From Ktedonobacter sp. SOSP1-85 (GTDB lineage Bacteria > Chloroflexota > Ktedonobacteria > Ktedonobacterales > Ktedonobacteraceae), in NCBI RefSeq assembly GCF_016587415.1, contig NZ_BNJI01000003.1, positions 1 to 64,000 of the forward strand: a DNA stretch of 64,000 nt, given 5' to 3'. Below are positions 1 through 8,292 of this stretch, piece by piece. The position numbers and the translations under genes are program-made. Positions within the stretch are counted from its first letter, which is position 1. The number at the start of each line of letters is the position of its first letter. The notes beneath the pieces were generated by a model. The model worked only from the letters and a program-made list of their open reading frames with translations. It was not told where the DNA came from and did no database searches.

Positions 1-359
1 GGGAGAGGGGTTAGCCCTGAGACGCCAAATGTATCTGGCTCGTAGAGATAGCCTATTTTCTCCTTATATTCGGGTACAGGATTACGCCCGGTAGTGAGCG
101 CCAGCCGGTCAACAGCGCCGACAAGGTCCGATGAAGGAAGATTGAGCACCCCCTGGCGCTCGCGGAGAAGATTCTCTATCGTTTGCGATCTACCGCTCAT
201 TCCTAGCATACACGATTGGTTCAGCCACCACGCCGAGGACATCGGGGCAAGATTGAGCGATCCATCCTTATTCCGGGTACGTATGAGGACGACAGGAGTT
301 CCGAAGTAGAGAATTTTCGGTTCAATCACTTTATGCATAAATCGCTCCATTTGTATCAT
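1..359 (-). CDS. flavin reductase-like protein, partial (C-terminus beyond the window)
   Basis: This reading frame is open from an ATG at 359 to the left edge without a stop, so only the first ~119 residues are present. It begins MIQMERFMHKVIEP and contains the family-typical stretch LNLAPMSSAWWLNQS, followed by an RSQTIENL segment and PVPEYKEKIGY. This is the N-terminal half of the FMN-binding split barrel found in flavoredoxin-like flavin reductases, which use bound or free FMN for NAD(P)H-dependent reduction in the cytosol. AGGA lies about 10 bases upstream of ATG 359; ATGs at 350 and 338 are in frame and also possible. The family assignment rests on recalled motifs; the exact substrate cannot be told. 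Confidence 0.8.
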   Translation of the reverse strand, partial: MIQMERFMHKVIEPKILYFGTPVVLIRTRNKDGSLNLAPMSSAWWLNQSCMLGMSGRSQTIENLLRERQGVLNLPSSDLVGAVDRLALTTGRNPVPEYKEKIGYLYEPDTFGVSGLTPL

Positions 360-740
360 ATGCTTTTGGTCCTTTCTCAAGGGAGCCACTCGCCACTATC
401 TTACGCTTTGAAGCGAGAAATGTCTGGCAGATTTCAGCCATGGTCATTTACGATGCCTATTCCTCATGAGTCAGTGTCAGCATAAACCTCCTCTCAGGTG
501 AGACAGACTGTGCTTTGGTCAGCTTCTACCTTACCTCAAGAGAATTTCACATCTCATTCTTTCCCAAAAATTGTACAAAGCCGAGTTGAGGTGCTCATAC
601 CAACCCACTCCAGAGGTCCCTTCACCAAACCCCAGGCACGCATTCCACCGACCATCACCTGGACTGTTCTTCACCCACTCCCATCCCTGAGAACGAAGAC
701 GTATTCCTGCTCTCACCTCAAGAAATCTATTACAATGATG
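360..740. other. no convincing gene
   Basis: This stretch lies upstream of the flavin reductase-like gene and ends at a MITE. It contains only short frames. A 61-residue minus-strand frame at 531-716 has protein-like composition but no recognisable domain and could be a relic. Confidence 0.4.
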
Positions 741-902
741 GGTATTGTCAACTTAATTGAAATTGTAGAGCTTATAGAAGAGAAACAGGCCTCAAAGTGG
801 GGATTGCGCCCTTTTTCTTGCCTTGGTTGCTCGAGAATTCTGGTTGATGTGGCATCGAAGTGGTGAAAGCTCATCAACGAAATTTTTTAAGTTGACAATA
901 CC
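741..902. repeat. MITE family A, copy 1 (162 bp)
   Basis: A 162-bp element bounded by perfect 16-bp terminal inverted repeats GGTATTGTCAACTTAA / TTAAGTTGACAATACC. It is nearly identical to the copy at 48614-48775 and is the reverse orientation of the copies at 27275 and 39255. It has no coding capacity. No target duplication is evident here. Confidence 0.93.
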
Positions 903-1051
903 AGTTATATGGTACATTCGCTTCTTCTCCAGAGTGCAGGGAGAAGAAAACAATGACGCTGTTGTTGGAAGAAGCGTTGTCTCCATCGGCCCATCTGGAG
1001 AGAAGGCAACCTACCGCATCTGTGGAGTGCGACAGAGAACAAGAAAGGTGA

Positions 1052-2302
1052 TCAGCGCAGCGAGACCGAACAGGGCAATGGCGGCCCCATCGGGATGGCG
1101 GTTGCTGTTCCAATGAGACCCACGAGTGATGCCAGGACTGCCCCAACGGTGAACTGCACCATCCCTAGCAACCCAGACGCACTTCCGGCCGTCCGGGCAT
1201 CAGTCGCAGCGAGCGCCAGTGCCGTCGCATTCGGCACGATCAAACCCAGGTTGGCGACGAACACGAACAGAAGCGGCAGCACTCCGACAAGGCCGATTCC
1301 TGCCAGTAGTATTCCCAGTAAGGCCAGGCCCACCAGGGCGAGGACCATAACTCCCCTGGCCAGGAGCTTCTGCGGCGGCCTCCTCTTCACCAGCCTCGCG
1401 TTCACTTGACTCATGCCAGCGAGACCGAGGGCATTGAGGCCGAACACCAGGCCGTATATCTGGGGCGAGAGGCCGTAGATATTCTCCAGGACGAAAGGAG
1501 ACACGGAAATGTAGACCATCGCCGCCGCAAAAGCGAAGCTGCTGGAAAGCGCGTAGCCCATGAAGCGCGGGTTCGTCAGCAGCGCGCACACCGCTTGCCA
1601 GGTGGCGGAAATGCCACTCTTCTGGCGGCGGGATGGCTCCAGCGTTTCGCCGATCCCGAACGCAGAGGCCAGAAACGCCAGACCCCCAAGGAGAGCCAGG
1701 GCGACAAAGATCCCGCGCCAAGAGGTAAATGTCAGCAGCTGGGCGCCAAGCGTGGGCGCGATGATGGGAGCGAGAAAGTTCACCGTCATCAACAGAGAGA
1801 TGCAGCGTGCCAGAGCGCTATCAGCATACAGATCACGGGCAATGGCAAGGGCAATCACGATCCCGGCAGCCCCGGCAAACCCTTGCACAAAACGCAGCAC
1901 GGCCAGAATAGTGATGGTAGGTGCGACCAGACACAGCAGAGACATGAGTACGTAGAGAGCGATGCCCAGGAGCAGAGGCCGACGTCGCCCCCAGGCATCG
2001 CTGAGCGGCCCAATGATGATCTGGCCGAAAGCTAGACCGAGAATACAGGCGGTCAGCGTAATCTGCGCCAGCGACATGGTGGCGCCGAGGTCGTGGCTCA
2101 CAGCGGGAAGAGAGGGCAGGTACATATCCGTCGATAGCGGGGCAAAGGCCGCCAATCCGCCCAGAATGAGTACGTGCCTCATCCTAATTCGCGTCGATCC
2201 CTGCTTACTCTCTGTCGTCTCCTGGTCGATTTCCGCAGGCAGAGAAGGAAGGATTGCTTCCTGATTGCTGGATGGTGTAAATGAACGTTTCTTGATAGGC
2301 AT
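1052..2302 (-). CDS. MFS multidrug transporter, Bcr/CflA type (3' end frameshifted)
   Basis: A polytopic membrane protein of about 416 residues as read. The N-terminal cytosolic stretch leads into LGGLAAFAPLSTDMYLPSLP, the hallmark first helix of Bcr/CflA drug:H+ antiporters, and the conserved cytoplasmic loop GPLSDAWGRRRPLL follows. About 12 membrane segments are visible. ATG 2302 (MPIKKRSF) is preferred over upstream in-frame ATGs because family members start near here. The frame ends early at 1052 with an atypical tail. One extra base in the CCCC run at 1085-1088 would restore a family-like hydrophobic end (AAIALFGLAALITFLVL) to a stop at 1011-1013, so the true gene probably spans 1011-2302. 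It lies 40 bp downstream of the oxidoreductase start-side neighbour in the same direction and may be co-transcribed with it. Confidence 0.88.
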   Translation of the reverse strand: MPIKKRSFTPSSNQEAILPSLPAEIDQETTESKQGSTRIRMRHVLILGGLAAFAPLSTDMYLPSLPAVSHDLGATMSLAQITLTACILGLAFGQIIIGPLSDAWGRRRPLLLGIALYVLMSLLCLVAPTITILAVLRFVQGFAGAAGIVIALAIARDLYADSALARCISLLMTVNFLAPIIAPTLGAQLLTFTSWRGIFVALALLGGLAFLASAFGIGETLEPSRRQKSGISATWQAVCALLTNPRFMGYALSSSFAFAAAMVYISVSPFVLENIYGLSPQIYGLVFGLNALGLAGMSQVNARLVKRRPPQKLLARGVMVLALVGLALLGILLAGIGLVGVLPLLFVFVANLGLIVPNATALALAATDARTAGSASGLLGMVQFTVGAVLASLVGLIGTATAIPMGPPLPCSVSLR

Positions 2303-2342
2303 CTTCTTTTCTCTCTCTCTTTGCTTGAGATACCTCGTGCTG

Positions 2343-3275
2343 TCAATCGATTTGTAGCACAATCCTGCCACGCCCATGACCGCTCCGACTGTACTCATGG
2401 GCCTGTTGCACATCACTGAGGGGAAACGTCTTCCCAGCCGTCACTTTGAGATGGCCTTCATTGATCAATTGTGTCAACATCTGTAAGGGAACGCTTGCTG
2501 CTCCCCGGCTCATCATCGCGCGAACGCCGCGCGCCTGCGCTTCTTCCTGCGGCGGTGGCTCGACAATCGAGATCAGCGTTCCCCCTTGTCGGAGTGCGGC
2601 CAGCGAACTGCTGAGGGCCTTTCCCCCGACTCCATCCAACACCACATCCACATCCTGGGCTATATCCTCAACGGAGGTTGTCGTGTAATTCACGACCGCG
2701 TCAGCACCAAGCCCATGCACGAAATCGAGATTCGCAGTGGAGGTCGTGCCGATCACCTGTGCGCCCTTCCATTTCGCCAACTGGACCGCGAACAGACCCA
2801 CCCCACCCGCAGCCCCTTGAATCAACACCCGCTGACCAGCGGTCAGGCCGCCGTGATCAAATAGCGCTCGCCAGGCCGTTGTCGCGCCAACCGGGATGGT
2901 GGCGGCTTCAGCAAAACTTACCGTCTGCGGCTTGAGCGCGAGAGCTTCTACAGGGATCGTGATGTACTCGGCATAGGCTCCTTCGCGGGTCTGCGCTAGA
3001 ACGGCTTGTCCCCTCTTGAATGCCGTCACACCGGGACCAACCTCTTCAATCACGCCCGCCACCTCAATACCAGGGGTATAGGGGAACGTCACCGGCATCC
3101 ATGCTTTCGTCAAGCCCTGACGGATTTTCCAGTCGATTGGATTCACGCCAGCCGCGTAGACCCGCAGCAACACTTCGCCCATCTGCGGCTCTGGACGTGC
3201 CTTCTCTTCAAGCTTGAGCACTTCAGGTCCACCATAGCTATGGATGTGAATCACTCGCATGGTTTGTGTTGACAT
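2343..3275 (-). CDS. NADP-dependent oxidoreductase, quinone reductase-like MDR family
   Basis: A 310-residue medium-chain dehydrogenase/reductase of the zinc-independent quinone oxidoreductase branch. The N-terminal GroES-like domain shows HSYGGPEVLKLEE and AAGVNPIDWKIRQG. The Rossmann domain follows with the nucleotide-binding motif GAAGGVGLFAVQLAKWKGA near residue 155. No zinc ligands are seen, as expected for this branch. Members reduce quinones or activated alkenes with NADPH in the cytosol. The start ATG at 3275 has GAGGAG about 12 bases upstream. It precedes the MFS pump by 40 bp, suggesting a two-gene unit for handling electrophiles or drugs; the actual substrate is unknown. Confidence 0.9.
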   Translation of the reverse strand: MSTQTMRVIHIHSYGGPEVLKLEEKARPEPQMGEVLLRVYAAGVNPIDWKIRQGLTKAWMPVTFPYTPGIEVAGVIEEVGPGVTAFKRGQAVLAQTREGAYAEYITIPVEALALKPQTVSFAEAATIPVGATTAWRALFDHGGLTAGQRVLIQGAAGGVGLFAVQLAKWKGAQVIGTTSTANLDFVHGLGADAVVNYTTTSVEDIAQDVDVVLDGVGGKALSSSLAALRQGGTLISIVEPPPQEEAQARGVRAMMSRGAASVPLQMLTQLINEGHLKVTAGKTFPLSDVQQAHEYSRSGHGRGRIVLQID

Positions 3276-3555
3276 CGTCGTTCTTTTCTCCTCTTTTCTT
3301 TAGTATTCTTGCAAGCCGGGTATTTCGGATTTCTCGATCATCTGCGTGATGATCGTCTGATTGGTCAGTGCAGACGCCAACACGACTGGCCAACGAGGAA
3401 TCCGGAATCCAGTATGGTCATGGAAGAGGCATGTGACCAGTGTTCCCAGGAAATCTCTCCATTCTCTTGTAGTCAGGAGCACTGGCTACAACGTGGGTTC
3501 CTACAATACAGGAAGATCTATCTACTTCATGAGCAGAAACACCGCAATTGTAAAA
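3276..3555. other. intergenic, possible gene relic
   Basis: This is the upstream region of the MDR enzyme. A 60-residue minus-strand frame (3300-3482, ending SEIPGLQEY) is protein-like but matches nothing I recognise. No promoter could be chosen with confidence. Confidence 0.3.
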
Positions 3556-3763
3556 GGCCTCTGAGGAACAACGGAACGGATGTGCATGACAAGGGAATGA
3601 AGTGTCTTAGGAAGCGGGTTGACAGAGAGCATGTCGAGCGACAATGCACTCCTATCACTCAAAAAGGAACATGGTATCCTCCTACTCAAGCCACTTGTAG
3701 AGCCGAAGCAGGAGAGAGCCAATCCCTTAACGTGCACATCCGTTCCATTCTTCCTCAGAGGCC
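3556..3763. repeat. MITE family B, copy 1 (208 bp)
   Basis: The element is bounded by imperfect ~31-bp inverted repeats: the left begins GGCCTCTGAGGAACAACGGA, and the right ends in its complement TTCCTCAGAGGCC. The inner arms also pair (GGATGTGCA with TGCACATCC). The interior is shared almost base for base with copy 2 at 4499-4687, which lacks about 19 bp next to the left end. It is non-coding. Confidence 0.9.
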
Positions 3764-3935
3764 TAATTGGGCTTCTTCTAGCCGTTCCACTCTCAACTGT
3801 TGGAATGTTTTTCGCGTTTCTCTGAGTCCTTTTCTCTCCGGTATCCTCCTTGCGAGAGCAACCTACCTTGAAGAGCAATGAAGAACCTGGCATCTCTTAG
3901 AGCACAGAAACAGTTCTGATGAAGGAGGATAAGCT

Positions 3936-3957
3936 CTCTTTGATAAAAGAGGTTTTT
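3936..3957 (+). terminator. small intrinsic-terminator-like hairpin
   Basis: CTCTTT (3936-3941), loop GATA, and AAAGAG (3946-3951) are followed by GTTTTT. This fits a weak Rho-independent terminator on the plus strand, although no plus-strand gene precedes it closely. Confidence 0.4.
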
Positions 3958-4062
3958 CCTCCTTTATGACTATTTTCCAATCTCCATGTCAGTTATATGG
4001 TACATCGTATCTTTTCGCAAAAAACGCTGACAGGCCAATAACCAAATATTGGCTCTTTACTA

Positions 4063-4476
4063 TTATTTCTCGCGCTCAAGCAGAAAAACGGGGATCTCGC
4101 GGGACGTCATCTTCTGCAATTCGTCATATTCAGTAAACACCTTGGCCGCCTCCGCGAATGCCTGGGCTCGCTCATCGTCACTTAGCAATCTGGCCCTGGC
4201 AGAAAACTTCTCGTTTCCAACCTCAACCGTGACATCGGGATGAGCCAGTAGATTGTGATACCACAAAGGATGCTTAGGCGAGCCACCCTTGGAAGCGACC
4301 GCAAGATAGTTATCGCCATAAGGGATAGATATTAACGGATTAATACGTTCCTGACCTGATTTAGCCCCCCTCGTTGTAAGAAGAATCAAAGGCACCCAAC
4401 CTGTTACCTTACCACCATTCGCGCGAAATTCCTCAATAACGTTTCGATTCATCTCCAAAATCTCAGTATCATTCAT
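4063..4476 (-). CDS. F420-dependent nitroreductase family protein (DDN-like)
   Basis: A 137-residue split-barrel protein matching the deazaflavin (F420)-dependent nitroreductase family. Visible markers are GWVPLILLTTRGAKSG, ISIPYGDNYLAVASKGG and PLWYHNLLAHPDVTVEVG, in the usual order and at full family length. Members use reduced F420 to reduce nitro compounds or quinones in the cytosol. The start at 4476 has AAGGAG about 9 bases upstream. It is transcribed divergently from an HxlR regulator, a common regulator-target arrangement for electrophile sensing. A MITE B copy (4499-4687) sits directly upstream of the ribosome binding site, so the native promoter has been displaced or replaced. Confidence 0.9.
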   Translation of the reverse strand: MNDTEILEMNRNVIEEFRANGGKVTGWVPLILLTTRGAKSGQERINPLISIPYGDNYLAVASKGGSPKHPLWYHNLLAHPDVTVEVGNEKFSARARLLSDDERAQAFAEAAKVFTEYDELQKMTSREIPVFLLEREK

Positions 4477-4498
4477 TTTCTAACAGCTCCTTGTATAT

Positions 4499-4687
4499 GG
4501 CCTCTGAGGCACAACGGAAATGAAGTGGCTTAGGATGCGGGTTGACAGAGAGCATGTCGAGCGACAATGCACGCCTCTCACTCAAAAGGGAACATGGTAT
4601 CCTCTTACTCAAGCCACGTGCAGAGCCGAAGCAGGAGAGAAGCCAATCCCTTAACGTGCACATCCGTTCCATTATTCCCCTGAGGCC
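4499..4687. repeat. MITE family B, copy 2 (189 bp)
   Basis: This is the same element as 3556-3763, with the ends GGCCTCTGAGG and CCTGAGGCC. It lies between the divergent nitroreductase and HxlR genes, with its left end about 20 bp upstream of the nitroreductase start. Any transcription of that gene from the intergenic region must now cross or start inside the element. Confidence 0.9.
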
Positions 4688-4752
4688 ATGGATGGTATGT
4701 TTTTGAAGCGGGGCAAGCTCATCGCCTAAACACGCGTTCAGTCTAAAGCAAA

Positions 4753-4789
4753 TATTACCACTTGACAAGTACGCACTTTTTGGTAATAA
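4753..4789 (+). promoter_or_regulatory. promoter and candidate HxlR operator
   Basis: A consensus-like promoter is visible: TTGACA (4762-4767), 16 bases, TAATAA (4784-4789). It is framed by an inverted repeat, TATTACCA (4753-4760) and TGGTAATA (4781-4788), which flanks the -35 and covers the -10. This geometry suits autorepression by the HxlR protein encoded just downstream. Confidence 0.6.
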
Positions 4790-4833
4790 TTAGAAAAACA
4801 GGAAAAAAATATCCATTGAGTTGGAAGAAAGTC

Positions 4834-5226
4834 ATGACCATACAAGAAGCAATGAACAACGAGAAAAAAGCCCAGCCGTTTTCGGCTCAGTGCCCATCGC
4901 GAGACATCTTGGAACTCATTGGAGGGAAATGGTCTCTCTTGATCCTCTGTTTGCTCAAGTCAGGGCCAATGCGCACCAATCTGATGATGCGCTCCATCCA
5001 GGGAATTTCGCAGAAAATGCTGACACAGACGTTACGCGACCTAAAGCGTGCTGGTTTGGTTGAACGCAGAAGTTATTCAGAAGTACCGCCGCGTGTGGAA
5101 TACAGCTTGACTCCTTTAGGGGCAACGTTGAGTGGGGTGGTACTCCAACTTGAGCACTGGGTTGTTGACCACTATGAACAAGTTGCTGCAGCTCAAGCTC
5201 TCTTCGATACACGCCAATCTGAATGA
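4834..5226 (+). CDS. HxlR family transcriptional regulator
   Basis: A 130-residue single-domain winged helix protein with the HxlR hallmarks: CPSRDILELIGGKWSLLIL, then a recognition-helix region ISQKMLTQTLRDLKRAGLVER, then the wing VPPRVEYSLTPLG. A cysteine lies just ahead of the DNA-binding domain, as in redox or electrophile-sensing members. ATG 4834 is chosen because it is the first ATG downstream of the promoter and gives the usual length. The divergent F420 nitroreductase is the likely target, together with its own promoter through the palindrome at 4753-4788. The inducer is unknown. Confidence 0.92.
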   Translation: MTIQEAMNNEKKAQPFSAQCPSRDILELIGGKWSLLILCLLKSGPMRTNLMMRSIQGISQKMLTQTLRDLKRAGLVERRSYSEVPPRVEYSLTPLGATLSGVVLQLEHWVVDHYEQVAAAQALFDTRQSE

Positions 5227-5343
5227 GGGGGCCTTTAGAGAGCCATGCTCTTTTAAGAAGAAGCATGTCAAGGAAAGTTTGCCATTCAGCCGAAAAAAAA
5301 GGATTCATCCTCATCAAGAGGTCAGAGGCTATAGGAATTACAA

Positions 5344-5398
5344 AGAGAGAAGGGGCAAGCCAAAGAGCAGATTTCCTCTGGCTTGCTCCTTCTCTCTC
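5344..5398 (+). terminator. long hairpin downstream of HxlR
   Basis: The segment starting AGAGAGAAGGGGCAAGCC at 5344 pairs with GGCTTGCTCCTTCTCTCT ending near 5397 around a short loop. It stands between the converging HxlR gene and the minus-strand gene ending at 5412. The run of U is weak, but a bidirectional terminator is the likeliest role. Confidence 0.5.
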
Positions 5399-5411
5399 CT
5401 TGCCGACCAGG

Positions 5412-5894
5412 TCACGACTCCCCAACGGGTTCGGCTTGCCCCCAGGGAAAAGCGGTCGGCTCCTCGGCAATGTGGACCATCTCTGTAATGGGTTCAGGCT
5501 TTCGGTTGAAGGAAGGCTTGATCTCCAGACGCTCATGATGGGCATTGATCTCATCCTCATGCGTCTCGAGATAGGCGTTAATAGCTTCCTTGCGACCACC
5601 AACCAGTTTCTGGATCGCCAGAGTCGTAATATACCAGCGCTCTAACGGACGGTGTGCCTCGTTCCATTGCGTTAAGGTATACACCGCACGACGATAGCGC
5701 TCATTGCCCGCTTCAGGTGCCTTCATCCCTGCGAGCTTGGAGGTCAGCATGGCGGCATAGCGTTCGCTGTCATGTCGTCTCGCCTGGCTGCGCGATGACG
5801 TGCTTCTGGGGGAGAAGAAGATTGGGGAAAAAGAAAGCCTTTGATGAACAAGATATTCCTGAACGCAGATACCTGGCACACCACCTTCCCACAT
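5412..5894 (-). CDS. hypothetical helical protein, start uncertain
   Basis: I do not recognise this family. From about residue 42 the frame reads like a genuine helical protein (ERYAAMLTSKLAGM, LERWYITTLAIQKLVGGRKE, INAYLETHEDEINAHHERL, IKPSFNRKPEPITEM). The first 40 residues have low-complexity serine/arginine composition and no clear ribosome binding site, so the annotated start is doubtful and the gene may be truncated at its 5' end. It converges on HxlR. The RNA- or DNA-related look of the basic helices is only an impression. Confidence 0.45.
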   Translation of the reverse strand: MWEGGVPGICVQEYLVHQRLSFSPIFFSPRSTSSRSQARRHDSERYAAMLTSKLAGMKAPEAGNERYRRAVYTLTQWNEAHRPLERWYITTLAIQKLVGGRKEAINAYLETHEDEINAHHERLEIKPSFNRKPEPITEMVHIAEEPTAFPWGQAEPVGES

Positions 5895-6100
5895 CGCGTT
5901 GTACCACTTCCAGATGAATGGCTTCCTGGACTTCTTCTCCGTTGTGATGACGCTAACCAGTGGGTGAGCCGGACAACATTTGTTTATCTCCTTCGTTCTC
6001 TTGAGAAGGGAGGAGCAAGGTTCTCGATGGATCTTTCACTTGGGGTATGTCATCCTCGCGACGAACTCAAGGCGCAGCGCAGTGTCAGGCCTTGACAGTA

Positions 6101-6151
6101 TGTTGTATATACACTATACTAGAGACCAGGATGAATGTTGTAGATACACTA
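6101..6151 (+). promoter_or_regulatory. two MarR-type operators upstream of the MarR gene
   Basis: TGTTGTATATACACTA (6101-6116) and TGTTGTAGATACACTA (6136-6151) are two near-identical sites spaced 35 bp apart, lying inside a 35-bp direct repeat that ends just before the start codon. They match three further copies at 6648-6766. The ideal site is the palindrome TGTTGTATATACAACA. Confidence 0.75.
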
Positions 6152-6165
6152 TACTGGAGACCAGG

Positions 6166-6636
6166 ATGATGAGCACTGAGATTAAGATGGCCGATACCGG
6201 CGTGGTTGACGAGATCACTCGCACTTGCTTGCTGACGCGCACGCGCCGCATATCGCGCATCATCACCAACATGTATGATCAGGCCCTTCGGCCTTACGGC
6301 GTCAATGCTCCGCAGTTCTCGTTGCTCGTGCTCATTGCGAGGCTTGGAGGAGCAAGTCGCGCTGAGATCGGACGTGCCAACTACCAGGAGCGCTCGACCC
6401 TGACACGCAATCTCGCGCTTCTCCTGGCGGAGGGATGGGTCGAGGAAATGGTTTCTGAAGAGGGCGGTCGGAGCCGTCCACTTGTCCTCTCGCAGGCCGG
6501 TAGGAACTTACTGGTTTCGGCGGTACCTGCGTGGCGAGCAGCGCAGGTGAAAGCCAAACAGGCGCTCGGCGAGGAAGGCGTGGCTGCCATCGTCGGCGTG
6601 ACCGACAGCATCCCGCTCGGCGAACTCGTGGAGTAA
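6166..6636 (+). CDS. MarR family transcriptional regulator
   Basis: A 156-residue winged helix regulator. The N-terminal dimerisation helix (TRTCLLTRTRRISRIITNMY) is followed by the DNA-binding core: FSLLVLIARLGGASRAEIG, a recognition helix QERSTLTRNLALLLAEGWVEE, and a wing with EEGGRSRPLVLS. ATG 6166 follows GGAGACCAGG. Five copies of one palindromic operator flank the gene, two upstream and three between it and the nitrilase, so it very probably represses both itself and the nitrilase. The ligand is unknown; a nitrile or aromatic acid would fit the context but is inference. Confidence 0.92.
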   Translation: MMSTEIKMADTGVVDEITRTCLLTRTRRISRIITNMYDQALRPYGVNAPQFSLLVLIARLGGASRAEIGRANYQERSTLTRNLALLLAEGWVEEMVSEEGGRSRPLVLSQAGRNLLVSAVPAWRAAQVKAKQALGEEGVAAIVGVTDSIPLGELVE

Positions 6637-6647
6637 GTGGCCTATAG

Positions 6648-6766
6648 TGTTGTATATGCAATATATATATCATAGCAAATGTTGTATATACAGCACATAG
6701 AGTAGTAGCGAATGCCATCATGTCAACCTCATGGAGTAAGTGGCCCATAATGTTGTATCTACAATA
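6648..6766 (+). promoter_or_regulatory. three MarR-type operators upstream of the nitrilase
   Basis: The sites are TGTTGTATATGCAATA (6648-6663), TGTTGTATATACAGCA (6680-6695) and TGTTGTATCTACAATA (6751-6766). The first and third lie in a ~55-bp direct duplication with a 103-bp period (GGAGTAAGTGGCC..ATA occurs at both). The duplication even copies the last codons and stop of the MarR gene. Confidence 0.75.
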
Positions 6767-6811
6767 TATATCATGGTGAATTCCGTAACATCAACCTGAA
6801 AGGAACATATA

Positions 6812-7813
6812 ATGAACATCATCGTGAAAGCCGCCGCCGTGCAGATCAGCCCCGTGCTGTACAGCCGGCAGGGGACCGTCGAGAAGGTCGTGAAGAAGAT
6901 CCGTGAGCTGGGCAAACAGGGCGTCCAGTTCGCGACCTTCCCCGAGACCGTCATTCCCTACTACCCCTATTTCACCTTCGTGCAGTCACCGTACGACATG
7001 CTGTTAGGAAAGGAGCATCAGCGTCTACTCGAAGAGTCAGTCACGGTCCCGTCTGCCGAGACCCATGCGATCGGCGAGGCCGCAAAGGAGGCGAACATGG
7101 TCGTCTCGATCGGCATCAATGAGCGCGATGGTGGCTCGATCTACAATACACAACTGCTCTTCGACGCGGATGGGACGCTGATCCAGCGCCGCCGCAAGAT
7201 CACGCCAACCTATAATGAGCGGATAGTCTGGGGCCAGGGCGACGGCTCGGGCCTGCGCGCCGTCGAGAGCGCCGTCGGGCGCATCGGACAGCTCGCCTGC
7301 TGGGAGCACTTCCAGCCGCTCGCGCGTTACGCGCTCATTGCCGATGGCGAGCAGATCCACTCGGCGATGTATCCCGGATCGTTCGCTGGCCCGCGGTTCG
7401 CGGAGAAGATGGAAGTGAGCATCCGCCAGCACGCCCTCGAATCCGCTTGCTTTGTTGTCAACGCGACGGCGTGGCTCGATGCCGATCAGCAGGCAAGACT
7501 CATGAAGGATACGGGATGTGCTATCGAGCCGATTTCCGGTGGCTGCTTCACCGCCATTGTGAACCCGGAAGGCCAGATCATCGGCGAGCCTCTCACAGCT
7601 GGGGAAGGTGAAGTGATTGCCGATCTGGACTTCGCTCTCATCGACTCCCGCAAGAGACTCATGGACGCGCGCGGTCACTACAGCCGCCCCGAACTGCTCA
7701 GCCTGCTGATCGATCGGACGCCCGCGTCACACGTCCATGAGCGCACCGCGCACCCGAAGGCTGAGGCCTTGCGCGCGGCTGTCAACGAGGAGAGGACCGT
7801 CGAGGTCCTGTAA
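6812..7813 (+). CDS. nitrilase (aliphatic/aromatic nitrile hydrolase family)
   Basis: A 333-residue cytosolic carbon-nitrogen hydrolase of the nitrilase branch, which converts nitriles to carboxylic acids and ammonia. The catalytic triad is visible: Glu45 in FPETVIPYYP, Lys129 in RRRKITPTYNER and Cys163 in LACWEHFQPL; the accessory Glu136 is also present. The LACWEH motif and VWGQGDGSGL are diagnostic of Nit1-type nitrilases as opposed to amidases. Length is normal. GAAAGGAA precedes the ATG by about 6 bases. It lies 176 bp downstream of the MarR gene behind three MarR-type operators, implying substrate-induced expression. Confidence 0.93.
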   Translation: MNIIVKAAAVQISPVLYSRQGTVEKVVKKIRELGKQGVQFATFPETVIPYYPYFTFVQSPYDMLLGKEHQRLLEESVTVPSAETHAIGEAAKEANMVVSIGINERDGGSIYNTQLLFDADGTLIQRRRKITPTYNERIVWGQGDGSGLRAVESAVGRIGQLACWEHFQPLARYALIADGEQIHSAMYPGSFAGPRFAEKMEVSIRQHALESACFVVNATAWLDADQQARLMKDTGCAIEPISGGCFTAIVNPEGQIIGEPLTAGEGEVIADLDFALIDSRKRLMDARGHYSRPELLSLLIDRTPASHVHERTAHPKAEALRAAVNEERTVEVL

Positions 7814-8143
7814 TCCCGCCGTTCGTCCAGCCGGCCACCTGCCGCATCGCGTTCTCCGTACAAGGAACGAGGCATAAGCAGGCTCTTTTCACCGGACTCG
7901 AGGAGGGTACTGCCTGAGGCGCGAAATGGGACGTCTCGGGTACTGATTTGCTCGGCCGGTGTCAGTATACTCAGTCTTGTCGGATGCGCTCCATGCGAGT
8001 CCAGCGTGACAGAGGGGGCGCTTGACCTACCTCCTTACAGGCCCTCCCTCTTGACATGCTGTCTCTCTCAGAGCACAGCAGAAGTGCAGGTGGACAGCGA
8101 GGAGACAGCGTGTTACAGCCTTCTTAAGAAAAAGAAAAGGATG
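7814..8143. other. intergenic, no gene seen
   Basis: This stretch lies downstream of the nitrilase. Nothing coding was recognised, and no clear terminator was found. It ends in a purine-rich leader (AAGAAAAAGAAAAGG) that is the ribosome binding site of the deleted hydrolase. Confidence 0.4.
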
Positions 8144-8287
8144 ATGAGTCACATCAACAAAATTCTTGATCGCCGCCGCTTTTTGGGGACTGCTGCCATG
8201 ACGCTTGCCGCTACGCAGTTGAGCATGATCGCTGGTCCGGAACTCTTCAGCGAAGAAGTCCGCGCGGGCTTCAGATCCCTGCGCTGA
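8144..8287 (+). pseudogene. Tat-exported alpha/beta hydrolase with large internal deletion
   Basis: A 47-residue open frame starts with a twin-arginine signal (LDRRRFLGTAAMTLAATQL). It runs straight into PELFSEEVRAGFRSLR and a stop, which resembles the last helix of alpha/beta hydrolases of the haloperoxidase or epoxide hydrolase type. Start, ribosome binding site and end are kept while the ~250-residue catalytic core is missing, consistent with an in-frame internal deletion. The C-terminal assignment is from memory of the family and needs a search. Confidence 0.55.
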
Positions 8288-8292
8288 GCGGG

